Positions 42,727 to 52,227 of a stretch of 64,000 nt of DNA are shown here, one piece after another. Made by a program: the position numbers and the translations under genes. This DNA comes from Nonomuraea angiospora (GTDB taxonomy: Bacteria; Actinomycetota; Actinomycetes; Streptosporangiales; Streptosporangiaceae), in assembly GCF_014873145.1 (NCBI RefSeq), contig NZ_JADBEK010000001.1, positions 1,674,001 through 1,738,000 of the forward strand, written 5' to 3'. Position 1 is the first letter of the stretch, and every line of letters starts with the position of its first letter. The notes beneath the pieces were generated by a model. The model was not told where the DNA came from and did not search any database. It worked only from the letters and a program-made list of their open reading frames with translations.

Positions 42727-44268
42727 TCAGTTGACACCTCTGTCACGCCCGGCCCAGTACGGCTCCCGCAGCTTGAACTTCTGGATCTTGCCGGTCGCCG
42801 TGCGCGGAATCATGTCCCGGAACTCCACGCTCGTCGGCGCCTTGTATCCGGCCATCCGTTCCTTGCAGTACGTGATGATCTCCGCCTCGCTCACCGTCGC
42901 GCCCTCGGCCCGTACGATCAGTGCCTTGATCGTCTCCCCCCACCTGTCGTCCGGCACTCCGATGACCGCCACTTCGGCCACCGAGGGGTGGCTGAAGATG
43001 GTGTCCTCGACCTCGATCGAGGACACGTTCTCGCCGCCTGTGATGATCACGTCCTTCTTGCGGTCGGAGATCGTCAGATGCCCGTCCGCATCGTCGACGT
43101 CGCCGCCGTCGCCGGTGTGGAACCAGCCGTCGTCCAGCGCGTTCGCCGTCTCCTCGGGCTTGTCCCAGTAGCCGTCGAACACGACGTTCGACCGCGCCAG
43201 CACCTCCCCCGACTCGGCGACCCGCAGTCTGACCCCCAGCGCCGGGAGCCCGGCCCGCGAGAGCCTCCGGGCCCGTTGCTCGCCCGGCAGGTCCGCGTCC
43301 TGCGGCCGGGCGCGGTTGACGGTCAGCAGCGGCGAGGTCTCCGTCAGGCCGTAGATCTGGATGAACTCCCAGCCGAGCTCCTCCTCCACCCGCTGGATCA
43401 ACCGGCTCGGGGGCGGCGCCCCCGCGCACACGATCCGTACGCGGTCACGGCCCGGGATCTCCCCCTCCCAGCCGGCCGCGGCGTCCAGCACCATGCTCCA
43501 CACCGCGGGCGCGCCGCACATCAGGGTCACGCCGTGCTCGTCCACGCGGCGCAGGATCTCCGCGCCGTCCACCTTGCGCAGCACCACCTGCTTGACGCCG
43601 AGCCCGGCCATCACGAACGGCATGCCCCAGCCGTTGCAGTGGAACATCGGCAGCGTGTGCAGGTAGACGTCGCGCTCCCAGGCCCGCGTGTGCAGGCCGA
43701 GGGTCAGTCCGTTCACCCAGATGTTGCGGTGGGTGAGCTGGACCCCCTTGGGGCGGGCCGTCGTCCCGGAGGTGTAGTTGATCGTCGCGGTGGCGTCCTC
43801 GTCCGGGTTCGACCAGGGGCGCGGCTCCACGTCGAACCGCATCAGCTCCGTCTCGGTCTGCTCGCCCAGGACGAACCGGTGGTCCGTCTCGATTCCCGCG
43901 GTCACCTCCCGGACCTCGGGGTCGACCAGCACCACCGAGGCTCCGCTCTGCCGCACCACGTACTCGATCTCCTCGGCCTTCAGGCGGAAGTTGACCGGGA
44001 CGCAGACGCGGCCGCTCATCGGCACCGCGAACAGCAGCTCCAGGAGGCGGGCGGAGTTGTGGCTGACGACCGCCACCCGGTCGCCTTCGCGCGTGCCGAG
44101 CGCGTCCAGCCCCGCCTGCCACGCCCTGACCCGCTCACCCAGCCGCCCGTACGTGGACGCCGTCACGGGCGGTGCGGGCTGGTCCGGCTCGTCGATCACT
44201 CCAGGGCTGTCCGCGAACCCCAGCTCGGCCCGGTCCAGGAAGTCCGCAATCGTCATCGGAACCCGCAT
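42727..44268 (-). CDS. Acyl-CoA synthetase (AMP-dependent ligase)
   Basis: 513 residues. P-loop-like motif INYTSGTTARPKGVQLTHRN, YGLTETSPLL, the hinge motif WFHTGDGGDVDDADGHLTISDRKKDVIITGGENVSS and catalytic Lys in PRTATGKIQKFKLRE. Activates a fatty or aromatic acid to its CoA thioester through an acyl-AMP. The start at 44268 follows AGGAGA. No beta-oxidation genes are adjacent, so substrate class is open. Confidence 0.93.
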   Translation of the reverse strand: MRVPMTIADFLDRAELGFADSPGVIDEPDQPAPPVTASTYGRLGERVRAWQAGLDALGTREGDRVAVVSHNSARLLELLFAVPMSGRVCVPVNFRLKAEEIEYVVRQSGASVVLVDPEVREVTAGIETDHRFVLGEQTETELMRFDVEPRPWSNPDEDATATINYTSGTTARPKGVQLTHRNIWVNGLTLGLHTRAWERDVYLHTLPMFHCNGWGMPFVMAGLGVKQVVLRKVDGAEILRRVDEHGVTLMCGAPAVWSMVLDAAAGWEGEIPGRDRVRIVCAGAPPPSRLIQRVEEELGWEFIQIYGLTETSPLLTVNRARPQDADLPGEQRARRLSRAGLPALGVRLRVAESGEVLARSNVVFDGYWDKPEETANALDDGWFHTGDGGDVDDADGHLTISDRKKDVIITGGENVSSIEVEDTIFSHPSVAEVAVIGVPDDRWGETIKALIVRAEGATVSEAEIITYCKERMAGYKAPTSVEFRDMIPRTATGKIQKFKLREPYWAGRDRGVN

Positions 44269-44495
44269 CGCTCTCCTGACTCTCGTACCGTTCGATTCTG
44301 ATGTTTACCGACGTACAAGAGATCCGCCAGTCCTTCAGGGCCGGCCGTGATCACGGGGAGACGTTTTCGGCTGCGCCGTGTGGTCGCGAGAAATCGCCCG
44401 GAACACCGGGACCACCCGGCACACTACGTGATGCCGAAAGATCGCCCGTGCCGCCATACGGGCATGGGCGGAGCTTGTCCCGACCGTCTCGGAGG

Positions 44496-45682
44496 ATGAC
44501 ATCAAGACATCAGATCATCAGGACATCCAGCACCACCGGCGCCTTCCGCTCTCCCGCGCGCTCGCCCGGACCTGCTTCTCCGCCGTCGTCGCCCTCGCCT
44601 TCGTCGCCGCGGCCGCACTCTCCACGAGCGTCGTCACCGGCCCCGAATTACGTACGCGCGGCTCGGAGGAGGTCGTGAACGCCATCGACGCCCGGCCCAA
44701 CGACGGCTCCGGCTACTGGCCGGACTTCTCCAACACCGGCTACGCCAACACCCCGGCCAACGCCGGAGGGCTGGGCCTGGGCGCGTATCCGGGCAAGCTC
44801 ACCGACTACGCGCCGGACATGAGCGCCGACAAACCGCTGAGGCTCGAGTTCCCGGACAACAGCGTCATCTCCTTCACGCGCTTCCTCGCCGTGAAGGTGA
44901 TGATCTACGGCGACAACCTCACGTTCGTCGGCTGCCTGTTCGAGGGCACCAACCCCAACGACAACCTCGTCCAGATCTACTCGGACAACAACATCAAGTT
45001 CCTCTACTCGACGTTCAAGCCGAGCTCCTACGCGATGCCGCCCGGCAACGACGGCACCGTCTCCTCGTCCCACACCAAGCCGGGCACGCCCTTCGAGAAG
45101 TCCTGGCAGCTCGCCACGACGATGAAGGAAGCCGTGGCCGTCATGGACCACAACGACATCTGGGGCAACGCCGGCATGATCATGGTGACGGGTTTCCCGG
45201 ACCGCCCGTCGACGTGGACGAACAACTACATCCATGACATGGCCGACACCTCGCACGACGAATACCACCACGACGGCATAGGCCCGCAGAGCGAAGGCGA
45301 CGGCGGCCCCATGATCGTCCACCACAACACCCTGGCCTCCCTGGGCAACACCAACGCCCTGGCCCTGCAGGGCGACGGCGTCTACGACCACATCTCGTTC
45401 ACGAACAACTACGTCTCCGGCTGGGGTTACGCGATCAGCATCGGCGTCGTCGACAACGCCACGAACATCACCGTCACCGACAACGTCTTCTCGGCCGAGC
45501 TCGAGCAGCTCTACGGCTTCCTGTACGGCAACATCTGGGGCGGCTCGGCGCGCGGCTCCACCTGGCGTCGCAACCTCGTCCAGGCCCGTACGGGAGACGG
45601 CAACCGGACCTACACGACGGCCGACCACGGCAGATACCTGTGGCCGAGCGGCGAGACCCGCGCCACCGACTACACGGGCTGA
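44496..45682 (+). CDS. Secreted right-handed beta-helix protein, frameshift in the signal region
   Basis: The mature protein (from about 44650) is a parallel beta-helix: repeated N-rich turns such as NNYIHDM, HHNTLASLGNTNALALQGDGVYDHISFTNNYVSG, NATNITVTDNVFSAE; DEYHHDGIGPQSEGDGG may be a catalytic or metal site. A signal-like helix (FSAVVALAFVAAAALSTSVV, 44576-44635) lies in this same frame but has no start codon. The well-placed ATG 44496 after GGAGG reads MTSRHQIIRTSSTTGAFRS in another frame. One lost base near the GC repeat at 44550-44565 would join them. Without it, only GTG 44675 starts the main frame, giving a protein with no signal. Confidence 0.75.
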
Positions 45683-45694
45683 GCCCCTTCCCGC

Positions 45695-45777
45695 CTGACG
45701 CCCGCCTCGCCGCTCCCCGCGAGCCGCTCCGGACCGGGAGCGGCGAGGCCGCCACCCCGAGGGCCGGCGGGCGTCAG
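45695..45777. terminator. Large composite hairpin, probable bidirectional terminator
   Basis: CTGACGCCCGCC (45695-45706) pairs with 45766-45777, and TCGCCGCTCCC (45707-45717) pairs with 45736-45746; a 19-base bulge separates the two stems. It overlaps the tetR stop. Confidence 0.65.
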
Positions 45778-46319
45778 CGGGTGAAGAGGGCTCGGTGCAG
45801 CATTTCCCGTGCGCGTTTGTGACGGCTGTCGCGCTGGGCGACGTCGCTGGTGGCGACGGCGCTCTCCCCCATGGAGATGGCGAGCATCAGGTCGTCCACG
45901 TCGACGACGGGGTGGACGACGCCGGCCGCGCGGCCGGCGTCGAGGAGAGGCTCGAAGCAGGCCGCGATGCGGCGGGCATGCTCGATGAACCACTGCAGGT
46001 CTGCGCTGGACAGGACCTGGGCGAGGCCGCGGTTTTCCAGCTGCATGTCCAGGACGAAGTCGAACAACCTGACCGCGCCGTCGGGCTGTCCGCGCAGCCC
46101 GGCGGCATGGTGCTCGATCTGGGCGACGTTGTCGGCGAAGACCGTGGCCGCGAGCTCCTCGCGGGTGGCGAAGTTGCGGTAGATCGTGGTGCGGCTCACC
46201 CCGGCGTCCCGGGCGATCTCCTCCAGCGCGACGTCGTGGCCGTGTTCGGCGAACATCCGCCGCGCCGCAGTGAGCAGCCGGTCCCGGTTGCGGACCGCGT
46301 CCTTCCTTGTCACTGGCAC
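45774..46319 (-). CDS. TetR-family regulator of the divergent SDR gene
   Basis: 181 residues. HTH: RMFAEHGHDVALEEIARDAGVSRTTIYRNFATREELAATVFADN. Start at GTG 46319 or 46313 (GTGCCAGTG), after AGGAAAG. Twin operators CGTACA-N4-TGTACG lie in the divergent region, so it almost certainly represses both itself and the SDR at 46474. Confidence 0.92.
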   Translation of the reverse strand: MPVTRKDAVRNRDRLLTAARRMFAEHGHDVALEEIARDAGVSRTTIYRNFATREELAATVFADNVAQIEHHAAGLRGQPDGAVRLFDFVLDMQLENRGLAQVLSSADLQWFIEHARRIAACFEPLLDAGRAAGVVHPVVDVDDLMLAISMGESAVATSDVAQRDSRHKRAREMLHRALFTR

Positions 46320-46358
46320 CCGCTTTCCTGCACGGTCCAACCCTAACTTGCCGCGAAC

Positions 46359-46410
46359 CGTACATGATTGTACGTTTAGCGGCAGACAGAAACGTACACA
46401 TATGTACGTT
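46359..46410. promoter_or_regulatory. Twin TetR operators and SDR promoter
   Basis: CGTACA-TGAT-TGTACG (46359-46374) and AACGTACA-CATA-TGTACGTT (46391-46410), centres 34 bp apart. The second overlaps a -35-like TTGACC at 46410-46415, with TGGGAT 16 bp further as the -10 of the SDR gene. Confidence 0.75.
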
Positions 46411-46473
46411 TTGACCGAGCGGGTGGCCGGATGGGATCGCGCCACCGGCCTTCATCGCCGATCGGAGCGGACA

Positions 46474-47247
46474 ATGCGTGGTTTGAAGGACAAGTCGATC
46501 ATCGTGGCCGGCGGGGCGACCGGCATCGGCGCGGCGACCGCGATCAGGCTCGCGGAGGAGGGCGCCAACGTCGTCGTCGGCGACATCAACCTCCCCGGCG
46601 CGCAGGCCACCACCGCCAAGATCACCGAGGCCGGCGGTTCGGCCGTCGCGGTGCGCTTCGACCTCGCCGACGAGGACTCCGTCAACGCGATGGTCGCCAG
46701 GACCGTCGAGGAGTTCGGCGCCGTGCACGGCCTGTTCAACGTCGGCGCGGACCTGTCGCCGGGCACCCTCGGGCGTGACAAGTCACTGCTCGACACCGAC
46801 CTGGACGTGTGGGAACGCACTCTGGACGTCAACGTCCTGGGTTATGTCCGGACCGCGCGCGCCGTCCTGCCGCACCTGCTGGGCAACGGCGGCGGCGGCA
46901 TCGTCAACTGCTCCTCCGGCGCCGCGGTCAGTGCCGGCGACCGCAAGCGCCCCGCCTACGGGGCGTCGAAGTCGGCGGTCAACGCGCTCACCCGGCACAT
47001 CGCCGGGCGCTTCGGCCCCGAGGGCGTGCGCTGCAACGGAGTGATGCCCGGCCTGGTCATGGGCGAGACGCAGGCGGCGCAGAACGACGTCCAGCTCCAG
47101 AAGATGTTCCTGGACCACGTCCCCACCACCCGTCTGGGCCGCCCGGGCGACCTGGCCGCGGTCGTGGCCTTCCTGCTGTCCGACGACGCCGAATGGATCA
47201 ACGGCCAGGTGTGGGCCATCGACGGCGGTGCGAACATGCGCGCCTGA
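46474..47247 (+). CDS. Classical short-chain dehydrogenase/reductase
   Basis: 257 residues. NAD(P)-binding AGGATGIGAATAIRLAEEG with Asp in VGDINL (favours NAD), then Ser in NCSSGAAVS and YGASK as the catalytic YxxxK, and the C-terminal pattern LGRPGDLAAVVAFLLSDDAEWINGQVWAIDGG. ATG 46474 follows GGAG. Controlled by the divergent TetR, so its substrate or an analogue may be the inducer. Confidence 0.93.
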   Translation: MRGLKDKSIIVAGGATGIGAATAIRLAEEGANVVVGDINLPGAQATTAKITEAGGSAVAVRFDLADEDSVNAMVARTVEEFGAVHGLFNVGADLSPGTLGRDKSLLDTDLDVWERTLDVNVLGYVRTARAVLPHLLGNGGGGIVNCSSGAAVSAGDRKRPAYGASKSAVNALTRHIAGRFGPEGVRCNGVMPGLVMGETQAAQNDVQLQKMFLDHVPTTRLGRPGDLAAVVAFLLSDDAEWINGQVWAIDGGANMRA

Positions 47248-47571
47248 GCTTCGTCCTCGTCTTGATCGCCTCCGGAAGGGCGACGCTGCCCCGCTGAGCC
47301 TGGCCGGTGGGTCCATGACCCTCCCGCCGCCCGCTCGCGTCAGGTCGCCGAGGGCCGGGGCCCGCCGGACGAGCGCCGGCCCGGACCGCGTCCCCGCCGT
47401 GATCGCCCTGGAGCCTCCGAGCCGGCCAGAGTAGAACTCGACCTGGACCTGGTGGAGCGCCCGGCCGTGCCGGCGGCCGAGGTGCCGACCCGTGACAGGA
47501 TGGTGGACCGCCTACCGGTGACCTAGGGCGGCGCTGCGGCGGGCCGTTCGAGCGAAAGGTGACTTCGGATC
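47248..47571. other. 324-bp gap without a recognisable gene
   Basis: Between the SDR and aldo-keto reductase. A loose stem GGGCCGG/CCGGCCC (47352-47358 and 47376-47382) could terminate the SDR transcript. No coding similarity was recognised on either strand. Confidence 0.4.
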
Positions 47572-48495
47572 ATGCGTTACAGGACCTTGGGCGACTCGGG
47601 CCTGCGGGTGTCGGTGGTCGGCCTGGGCTGCAACAACATCGGCTCGCGGATCGACGTCGCCCGTACCAGGGAGGTGGTGGACGCGGCGATCGAGGAGGGC
47701 GTGACGCTCTTCGACACCGCCGAGGCGTACGGCGCCTCCGAGGAGATCCTCGGCGAGGTGCTGGCCGGCCGGCGGGACCAGGTGGTGCTGGCCACCAAGT
47801 TCGGCAGACCTGGCGACCAGGGTGCGGCGTGCGGAACGCTGGGCGGCCGGTCGTACATCCGGCGGGCGGTGGAGGGGTCGCTGCGCCGCCTGCGTACCGA
47901 CTACATCGACCTCTACCAGTACCACTTCCCCGACGGCGTCACCCCGATCGAGGAGACGCTGGAGGCCCTGACCGAGCTGGTGCGCGAGGGCAAGGTGCGC
48001 TATCTCGGCAGCTCCAACTTCGCCGGCTGGCAGATCGCCGAGGCCGCGCACGTGGCCCGCGCGAGAGGGTGCGCACCGTTCGTGTCGGCGCAGAACCACT
48101 GGTCGTTGCTGGAGCGCGGCGCCGAGCGCGAGGTGGTGCCGGCGGCCCGGCACTACGGGGTCGGCGTGCTGCCGTACTTCCCGCTGGCCAACGGGCTGTT
48201 GACAGGGAAGGTGCGGCGCGGGCAGGAGCCGCCGGCCGGGAGCCGGCTCGCGGAGCGGCCCCACCTCGTCACGCCGGAGAAGCTGGACCGGGTGGAGGCA
48301 CTCACGTCCTGGGCCGACAAGCACGACCGGTCTCTCCTGGACGTGGCCATCGGCGCGCTGGCCGCGCTGCCCGGCTGCGGCTCGGTGATCGCCGGCGCGA
48401 CCTCCCCGGAGCAGGTCCGGGCCAACGCGGCCGCCGGCGGCTGGGAGCCGACCGCCGAGGAACTGTCCGAGATCACTGGGTTGGTGCCCGCTTGA
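47572..48495 (+). CDS. Aldo/keto reductase
   Basis: 307 residues. The catalytic tetrad is readable: Asp in LFDTAEAYG, Tyr in the same motif, Lys in VVLATKFG and His in YQYHFPDG. The NADPH-binding end is GALAALPGCGSVIAGATSPEQVRANAAAGGW. Reduces aldehydes or ketones. The sequence opening RYRTLGDSGLRVSVVGLGCNNIGSRID resembles the YajO/IolS-like group. ATG 47572 follows AAAGGTGA. Confidence 0.93.
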   Translation: MRYRTLGDSGLRVSVVGLGCNNIGSRIDVARTREVVDAAIEEGVTLFDTAEAYGASEEILGEVLAGRRDQVVLATKFGRPGDQGAACGTLGGRSYIRRAVEGSLRRLRTDYIDLYQYHFPDGVTPIEETLEALTELVREGKVRYLGSSNFAGWQIAEAAHVARARGCAPFVSAQNHWSLLERGAEREVVPAARHYGVGVLPYFPLANGLLTGKVRRGQEPPAGSRLAERPHLVTPEKLDRVEALTSWADKHDRSLLDVAIGALAALPGCGSVIAGATSPEQVRANAAAGGWEPTAEELSEITGLVPA

Positions 48496-48523
48496 CGGCT
48501 GGGGCAGCCGGAGCCCTCGTACG

Positions 48524-49363
48524 TCAAGGCGTCCCCGCCAAGCTCGCGACCTCCTGGCCCGACCCGCCGTCCACGGCCACCCGCCCCGCCGCGACGAGCC
48601 CGTCCAACACCCGCGAAAACTCGAACAACTGCAGCCCCGACATCGCCTGAAGCTTGCGCAGCTCGGACTTGCCGTTGGTGCGCAGCACGTCCAGCAGCAC
48701 CTGCTCGGCGGGCGGCGCCTGCTCGAAGGCGGGCCTCAACGACTCCACCAGCTCCCGCAGGACCTTCTCACCGATCAGGGCCTGCAACGACAGACCCAGC
48801 ACGTACGACTTGACCTGCTCGGGAAGGGTGGCCTCGCGCCCCGAGCGCAGGGACCCGATCCGATCCTCGACCGCCTTGACCTCGGCGGGCGTGAAGTTCT
48901 GCAGCGCCGCCACCGCGTAATGGAACAGCGCGTCCGCGCCCCGCTCGAACGGGAACCCGCCCATGATCTCGCCGACCCCCTTGGACCTGATCCTGGCCCG
49001 CCCCCGATCCACCGCCCGGTCGGCGGCCGACAAGATCACCGTGAGCACCGCGCTCGGCCCGACCCCGATCACCTGGTTGCCCGCCGTGACGTTGAACAGC
49101 GAGCTGCGGAACAGCGCCCCCGACCCGAACCCCGCCACCAGCACCTGCGTGAACGTGACGCTCTCCCCCGTGGCGCCGAAGGTCCACCCGAACTGCGTGA
49201 CCGTCCACAACGCCGCCGCCGCGCCGCCCGCGTTGACGGCGACGTAGAAGGCCGCCGGCACCGACCACAGCGCGCCGGCGGGGTTGTCGCGATAGCGCGA
49301 CACCAACTCGGCCAGCGCGACGAGCGCGCCGATGAGAACGACCGCGAGAAAGGGCACCCACAT
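48524..49363 (-). CDS. Membrane protein with C-terminal winged helix, partner of the upstream wHTH protein
   Basis: 279 residues. Helices at about 4-24 (FLAVVLIGALVALAELV) and 33-55 (SVPAAFYVAVNAGGAAAALWTV). The middle (80-220) is amphipathic, with a phosphate-loop-like but non-canonical FGSGALFRSSLF, and ends with GLSLQALIGEKVLRELVESL. The last 60 residues (SELRKLQAMSGLQLFEFSRVLDGLVAAGRVAV) form a winged helix closely like that of the gene just upstream. Starts three bases after that gene's stop. No named family recognised. Confidence 0.75.
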   Translation of the reverse strand: MWVPFLAVVLIGALVALAELVSRYRDNPAGALWSVPAAFYVAVNAGGAAAALWTVTQFGWTFGATGESVTFTQVLVAGFGSGALFRSSLFNVTAGNQVIGVGPSAVLTVILSAADRAVDRGRARIRSKGVGEIMGGFPFERGADALFHYAVAALQNFTPAEVKAVEDRIGSLRSGREATLPEQVKSYVLGLSLQALIGEKVLRELVESLRPAFEQAPPAEQVLLDVLRTNGKSELRKLQAMSGLQLFEFSRVLDGLVAAGRVAVDGGSGQEVASLAGTP

Positions 49364-49366
49364 GGC

Positions 49367-49693
49367 TCACACCTCGCGATACAGGTGGACGACCTCGTCG
49401 CCGGGAGGTCCCTTGACCGTCACCAACCCTTCTTCTGTCAGCTCGGCCAGCACCGCCGTGAACTGCAGGAACGACAGCTCCACCCGGTCCTGCAGCTCCG
49501 CGATGCGCATCTGGCCGCCGGCGTCGACCAGTGCCCGGACGGTATCCTGGGTCCGGGGCGAGTCCAGGGCGCGGCGGAACGCGGAGCCTCCGCCGTCCTC
49601 ACCCGTGGCCCTCGAGAGGTCGTGCACCGAGCTGTCGCCCCGGCGTGGAGGCGGAGGGACGTTCGACGGTCCCGGAAGGCGCTCAGACGACAT
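49367..49693 (-). CDS. Winged-helix protein, unknown family
   Basis: 108 residues. A disordered N-terminal 40 residues rich in Pro/Gly/Arg precede one winged helix: DTVRALVDAGGQMRIAELQDRVELSFLQFTAVLAELTEEGLVTV, then a hairpin wing GPPGDEVVHLYREV. The helix pattern repeats in the downstream membrane protein, so the pair may bind the same target or each other. The start lies just after the shared leader at 49694-49768. Confidence 0.75.
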   Translation of the reverse strand: MSSERLPGPSNVPPPPRRGDSSVHDLSRATGEDGGGSAFRRALDSPRTQDTVRALVDAGGQMRIAELQDRVELSFLQFTAVLAELTEEGLVTVKGPPGDEVVHLYREV

Positions 49694-49768
49694 GGGAAAT
49701 CCTTCTCTCAGCCTGCGCTCACCTTCCGGCAGCCGGTAACCGGTGTCAATGTCGGCCGGCGTATCGGC

Positions 49769-51163
49769 TCAGCCGCGTCCCTCCGGATGCGCTGGGCGTG
49801 GCGGCTCCACCGCCCGTGCCAAGGGGTCGTACACGCCCGTGGTGTCGGCCGCGAGGGCCGCTCCGGGCCGGCCGTATTCGCGCGCCGGATCGCCGAGCGC
49901 GCCGGTCGCCCGCGCCCAGGCGGGGTCCTGGCCGCGTACGAACCCGACCAGATCGGCGTGCATCAGCGTGGCCAGGCCGGCGGGCGGGTTCGGCCCGAGT
50001 GCCTCGGCGACGCCGGGCGCGTCGAGCACGTCGAAGAAGAACGGGAGGTCGGCGCAGTGCGCGGCCCCGCCGAGCACGGGAGACGGCCATTCGAAGGAGT
50101 ACAGCCAGGTCCCGGCGGCGGCCCGGCGGCGGGCGGCCGCCGTGCGGGCGCAGGCGGAGCGGAACAGGGCGTCCGTCACGCGGGTGCCCGCCGCGCGGGC
50201 GGCGGCCCTCGCCTCCTGCTCGGCTCCGCCGTCGAACTCGTCGCCCGTCGCGCCGAGCAGCAGGGGCACGTCGTGCCCGTGGACGGCGAGGCCGTCGGCG
50301 ACGGGCACCGGCAGGAGGTCGTCGCCGACGCGGGGCCCGAGCACGAGCCTGCCGCCGCTCTCGTCCCGCAGGTCGATGACCGCCTGCTGGATCTGCTCCA
50401 CGGTGCGGCCGGCGAATCCGGCGCGCGTCGGCGGCACGCCGAGCCTGCGCCCGAGCCGTTCGAGCAGGTCGCGGGCGGCGTCCGCGTCCCCGCCGAAGAG
50501 GCCGCCGGACAGGCTGACCGCGCGGTGGAAGCGGCCGCCGCCCGCGGGTGAGGAGAGCAGCGCGAGCACCGCCGCGCCCCCGGCCGACTGGCCGGCGACC
50601 GTGACCCGGTCCGGATCGCCGCCGAAAGCGGCGATGTTCTCCCGCACCCAGTCCAGGGCGAGCAGCAGGTCGCGCAGCCCGAGGTTCGGCCGGACGCCGT
50701 CCAGCGGCGCGAACCCGTCGACGCCCAGCCGGTAGCCGACGGTGACGCAGACGACGCCGTCGCGGGCGAAGGCGCGGCCGTCGTACCACGGGCTGGCCGG
50801 GCTCCCGGCCAGGAAACCGCCGCCGTGGATCCACACCAGGACGGGGAGGGGTCCCCGGTCGTCGTCGGCGGCGGGGGCGACGACGCCGAGGTTCAGCACG
50901 TCGTCGCCCGGTATCGACGGCTCCGGGATGGTCGTCGTGGCGAACAGCGGCACGCGCTGCGAGGTGGCGCCGTGCCGGGAGGCGTCGAACGGCTCCGGGA
51001 GCCGGCCACGGGGGACCGGCGGGGCGAACCGCCGCATCCCGGTGGGGGCTTCGGCGTAGGGGATGCCGAGGAAGCGCCTCACCTGGCCGGCGCGACGGCC
51101 GATGATCGTGCCTGCGGGAGCGTGAACGGTGACCGGCTCGCCGGGCGCGTCGAAGGAGTCCAT
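49769..51163 (-). CDS. Type-B carboxylesterase
   Basis: 464 residues, no signal peptide. N-terminal GRRAGQVRRFLGIPYAEAPTGMRRF, oxyanion hole VWIHGGGFLAGS, Ser nucleophile in VTVAGQSAGGAAVL and a downstream DEFDGG acid region; the His is probably within LPFFFDVLDAPG or later. Hydrolyses carboxylic esters, possibly aromatic. ATG 51163 chosen (MDSFDAPGEPV); GTG 51178 is an in-frame alternative. Stands next to a decayed gene zone. Confidence 0.9.
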   Translation of the reverse strand: MDSFDAPGEPVTVHAPAGTIIGRRAGQVRRFLGIPYAEAPTGMRRFAPPVPRGRLPEPFDASRHGATSQRVPLFATTTIPEPSIPGDDVLNLGVVAPAADDDRGPLPVLVWIHGGGFLAGSPASPWYDGRAFARDGVVCVTVGYRLGVDGFAPLDGVRPNLGLRDLLLALDWVRENIAAFGGDPDRVTVAGQSAGGAAVLALLSSPAGGGRFHRAVSLSGGLFGGDADAARDLLERLGRRLGVPPTRAGFAGRTVEQIQQAVIDLRDESGGRLVLGPRVGDDLLPVPVADGLAVHGHDVPLLLGATGDEFDGGAEQEARAAARAAGTRVTDALFRSACARTAAARRRAAAGTWLYSFEWPSPVLGGAAHCADLPFFFDVLDAPGVAEALGPNPPAGLATLMHADLVGFVRGQDPAWARATGALGDPAREYGRPGAALAADTTGVYDPLARAVEPPRPAHPEGRG

Positions 51164-51236
51164 CCGCTCATCCAACACGGCTCACCGCAAGGGCGAGGGG
51201 CCGGATGGCGCCTATGGCGAGGGCGAGATGATCAGC

Positions 51237-51784
51237 CCAGCGACGCCTTGTCCGGCGCGAGGACGCGCGGCGCGACGGCGAGCCGGCCCCTGGAGGGCAG
51301 GGGGACGCCGAGGTCGGCCCGCGGGTCGCCTCCAGGCTGGACCACGTGCGCGGCCACCCGGCGGATCTGACGCACCTGGTCCCATCGGCCACGGTGCAGC
51401 ATCAGGTGAGAAAGGGACGAGGCGAGGCCGATGGTGAGGTCGTCGTCGCCGGTCTCGGCCGCCTGCCGGACCACTGCCACCAGATTGGGCGCCTCGGCGT
51501 CGGCCCACTCCCGGGCGGCCTGGGGCCGGCCAGCCGCGATCCGGCGTGGACGGGTGTCACGGGATCGATGGCGGCCGGCCACTCGGGATGCGGGTTGAGC
51601 AGCCGGACGGCCCGGCGGGCGGTGGCCAGGAAGTGATGCAGGACCCGCCGTACGGCCTGCGGGGCGTCGGGGCCACGGGTCGCCGCGCGTTCGCAGGCGA
51701 ACAGCCGTGCCAGGTGGTGCATCCGGTACCTGCCGGGCTCATCGGTCTGCAGGAGCCGGACGTCGGCGAGGAGTTCGAGCAGCT
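51237..51784 (-). pseudogene. AfsR/SARP-type regulator remnant (C-terminal part, frameshifted)
   Basis: One frame reads LLELLADVRLLQTDEPGRYRMHHLARLFACERA ... VLHHFLATARRAVRLLNPH, the winged-helix end of an AfsR-like NB-ARC regulator. Near 51550 it shifts frame and continues EWADAEAPNLVAVVRQAAETGDDDLTIGLASSLSHLMLHRGRWDQV, the TPR start of the same family. The N-terminal SARP and P-loop parts are missing and TPRs are cut short. Confidence 0.7.
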
Positions 51785-52048
51785 GCCCAGATGGCCGATC
51801 TCGTGCAGGATGATGTGCTCGCGGTGCACCGAGCCGGCGGATTCCTCGTAGAAGATGTAGTCGGCGGTCTTGGCGGACACCCACAGGCCGGAGGGGTTCG
51901 ACGGCCGGGAGGACAGCGGGAGCAGGCGGATCGGCCGGTCGCGTTCCCTGGCCAGGTCCTCGCACAGTGCGGCGACGTTCAACGGCGGCGAGATCCGCAG
52001 TCGCCGGATCTGTTGCTCACAACGTTCTCGCACGCGGGCCAGATCCAT
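51785..52048 (-). pseudogene. ImmA/IrrE-like peptidase fragment joined to the AfsR remnant
   Basis: From the start at 52048 the protein is LARVRERCEQQIRRLRISPPLNVAALCEDLARERDRPIRLLPL and reaches the zinc motif EHIILHEIGHL (HExxH). At about 51785 the sequence switches to AfsR-like coding in a different frame. ImmA/IrrE-like proteins are usually about twice this long, so a deletion has fused the two genes' remains. Confidence 0.7.
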
Positions 52049-52227
52049 GGACTCCGTCTTGACCGGTTCAACCGCACGACGCCATCCGGGCTTGTCAAAG
52101 ATTCTCCGCCGAACGGCGCGCGGCCGCGCACCGGCACGTCCCCGGGGCCGGCTCGTTCTCCAGGCCGGGCGCAGGGCTGTGCCGCTTTCGTTGCGGTAAG
52201 GGACATCCCGCGTTCTAACGTCCCGCC

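Noticed and set aside
42988..44301. 437-codon plus-strand frame opposite the acyl-CoA synthetase
   Set aside because: His/Arg/Gly-rich antisense shadow; the minus frame carries all adenylation motifs.
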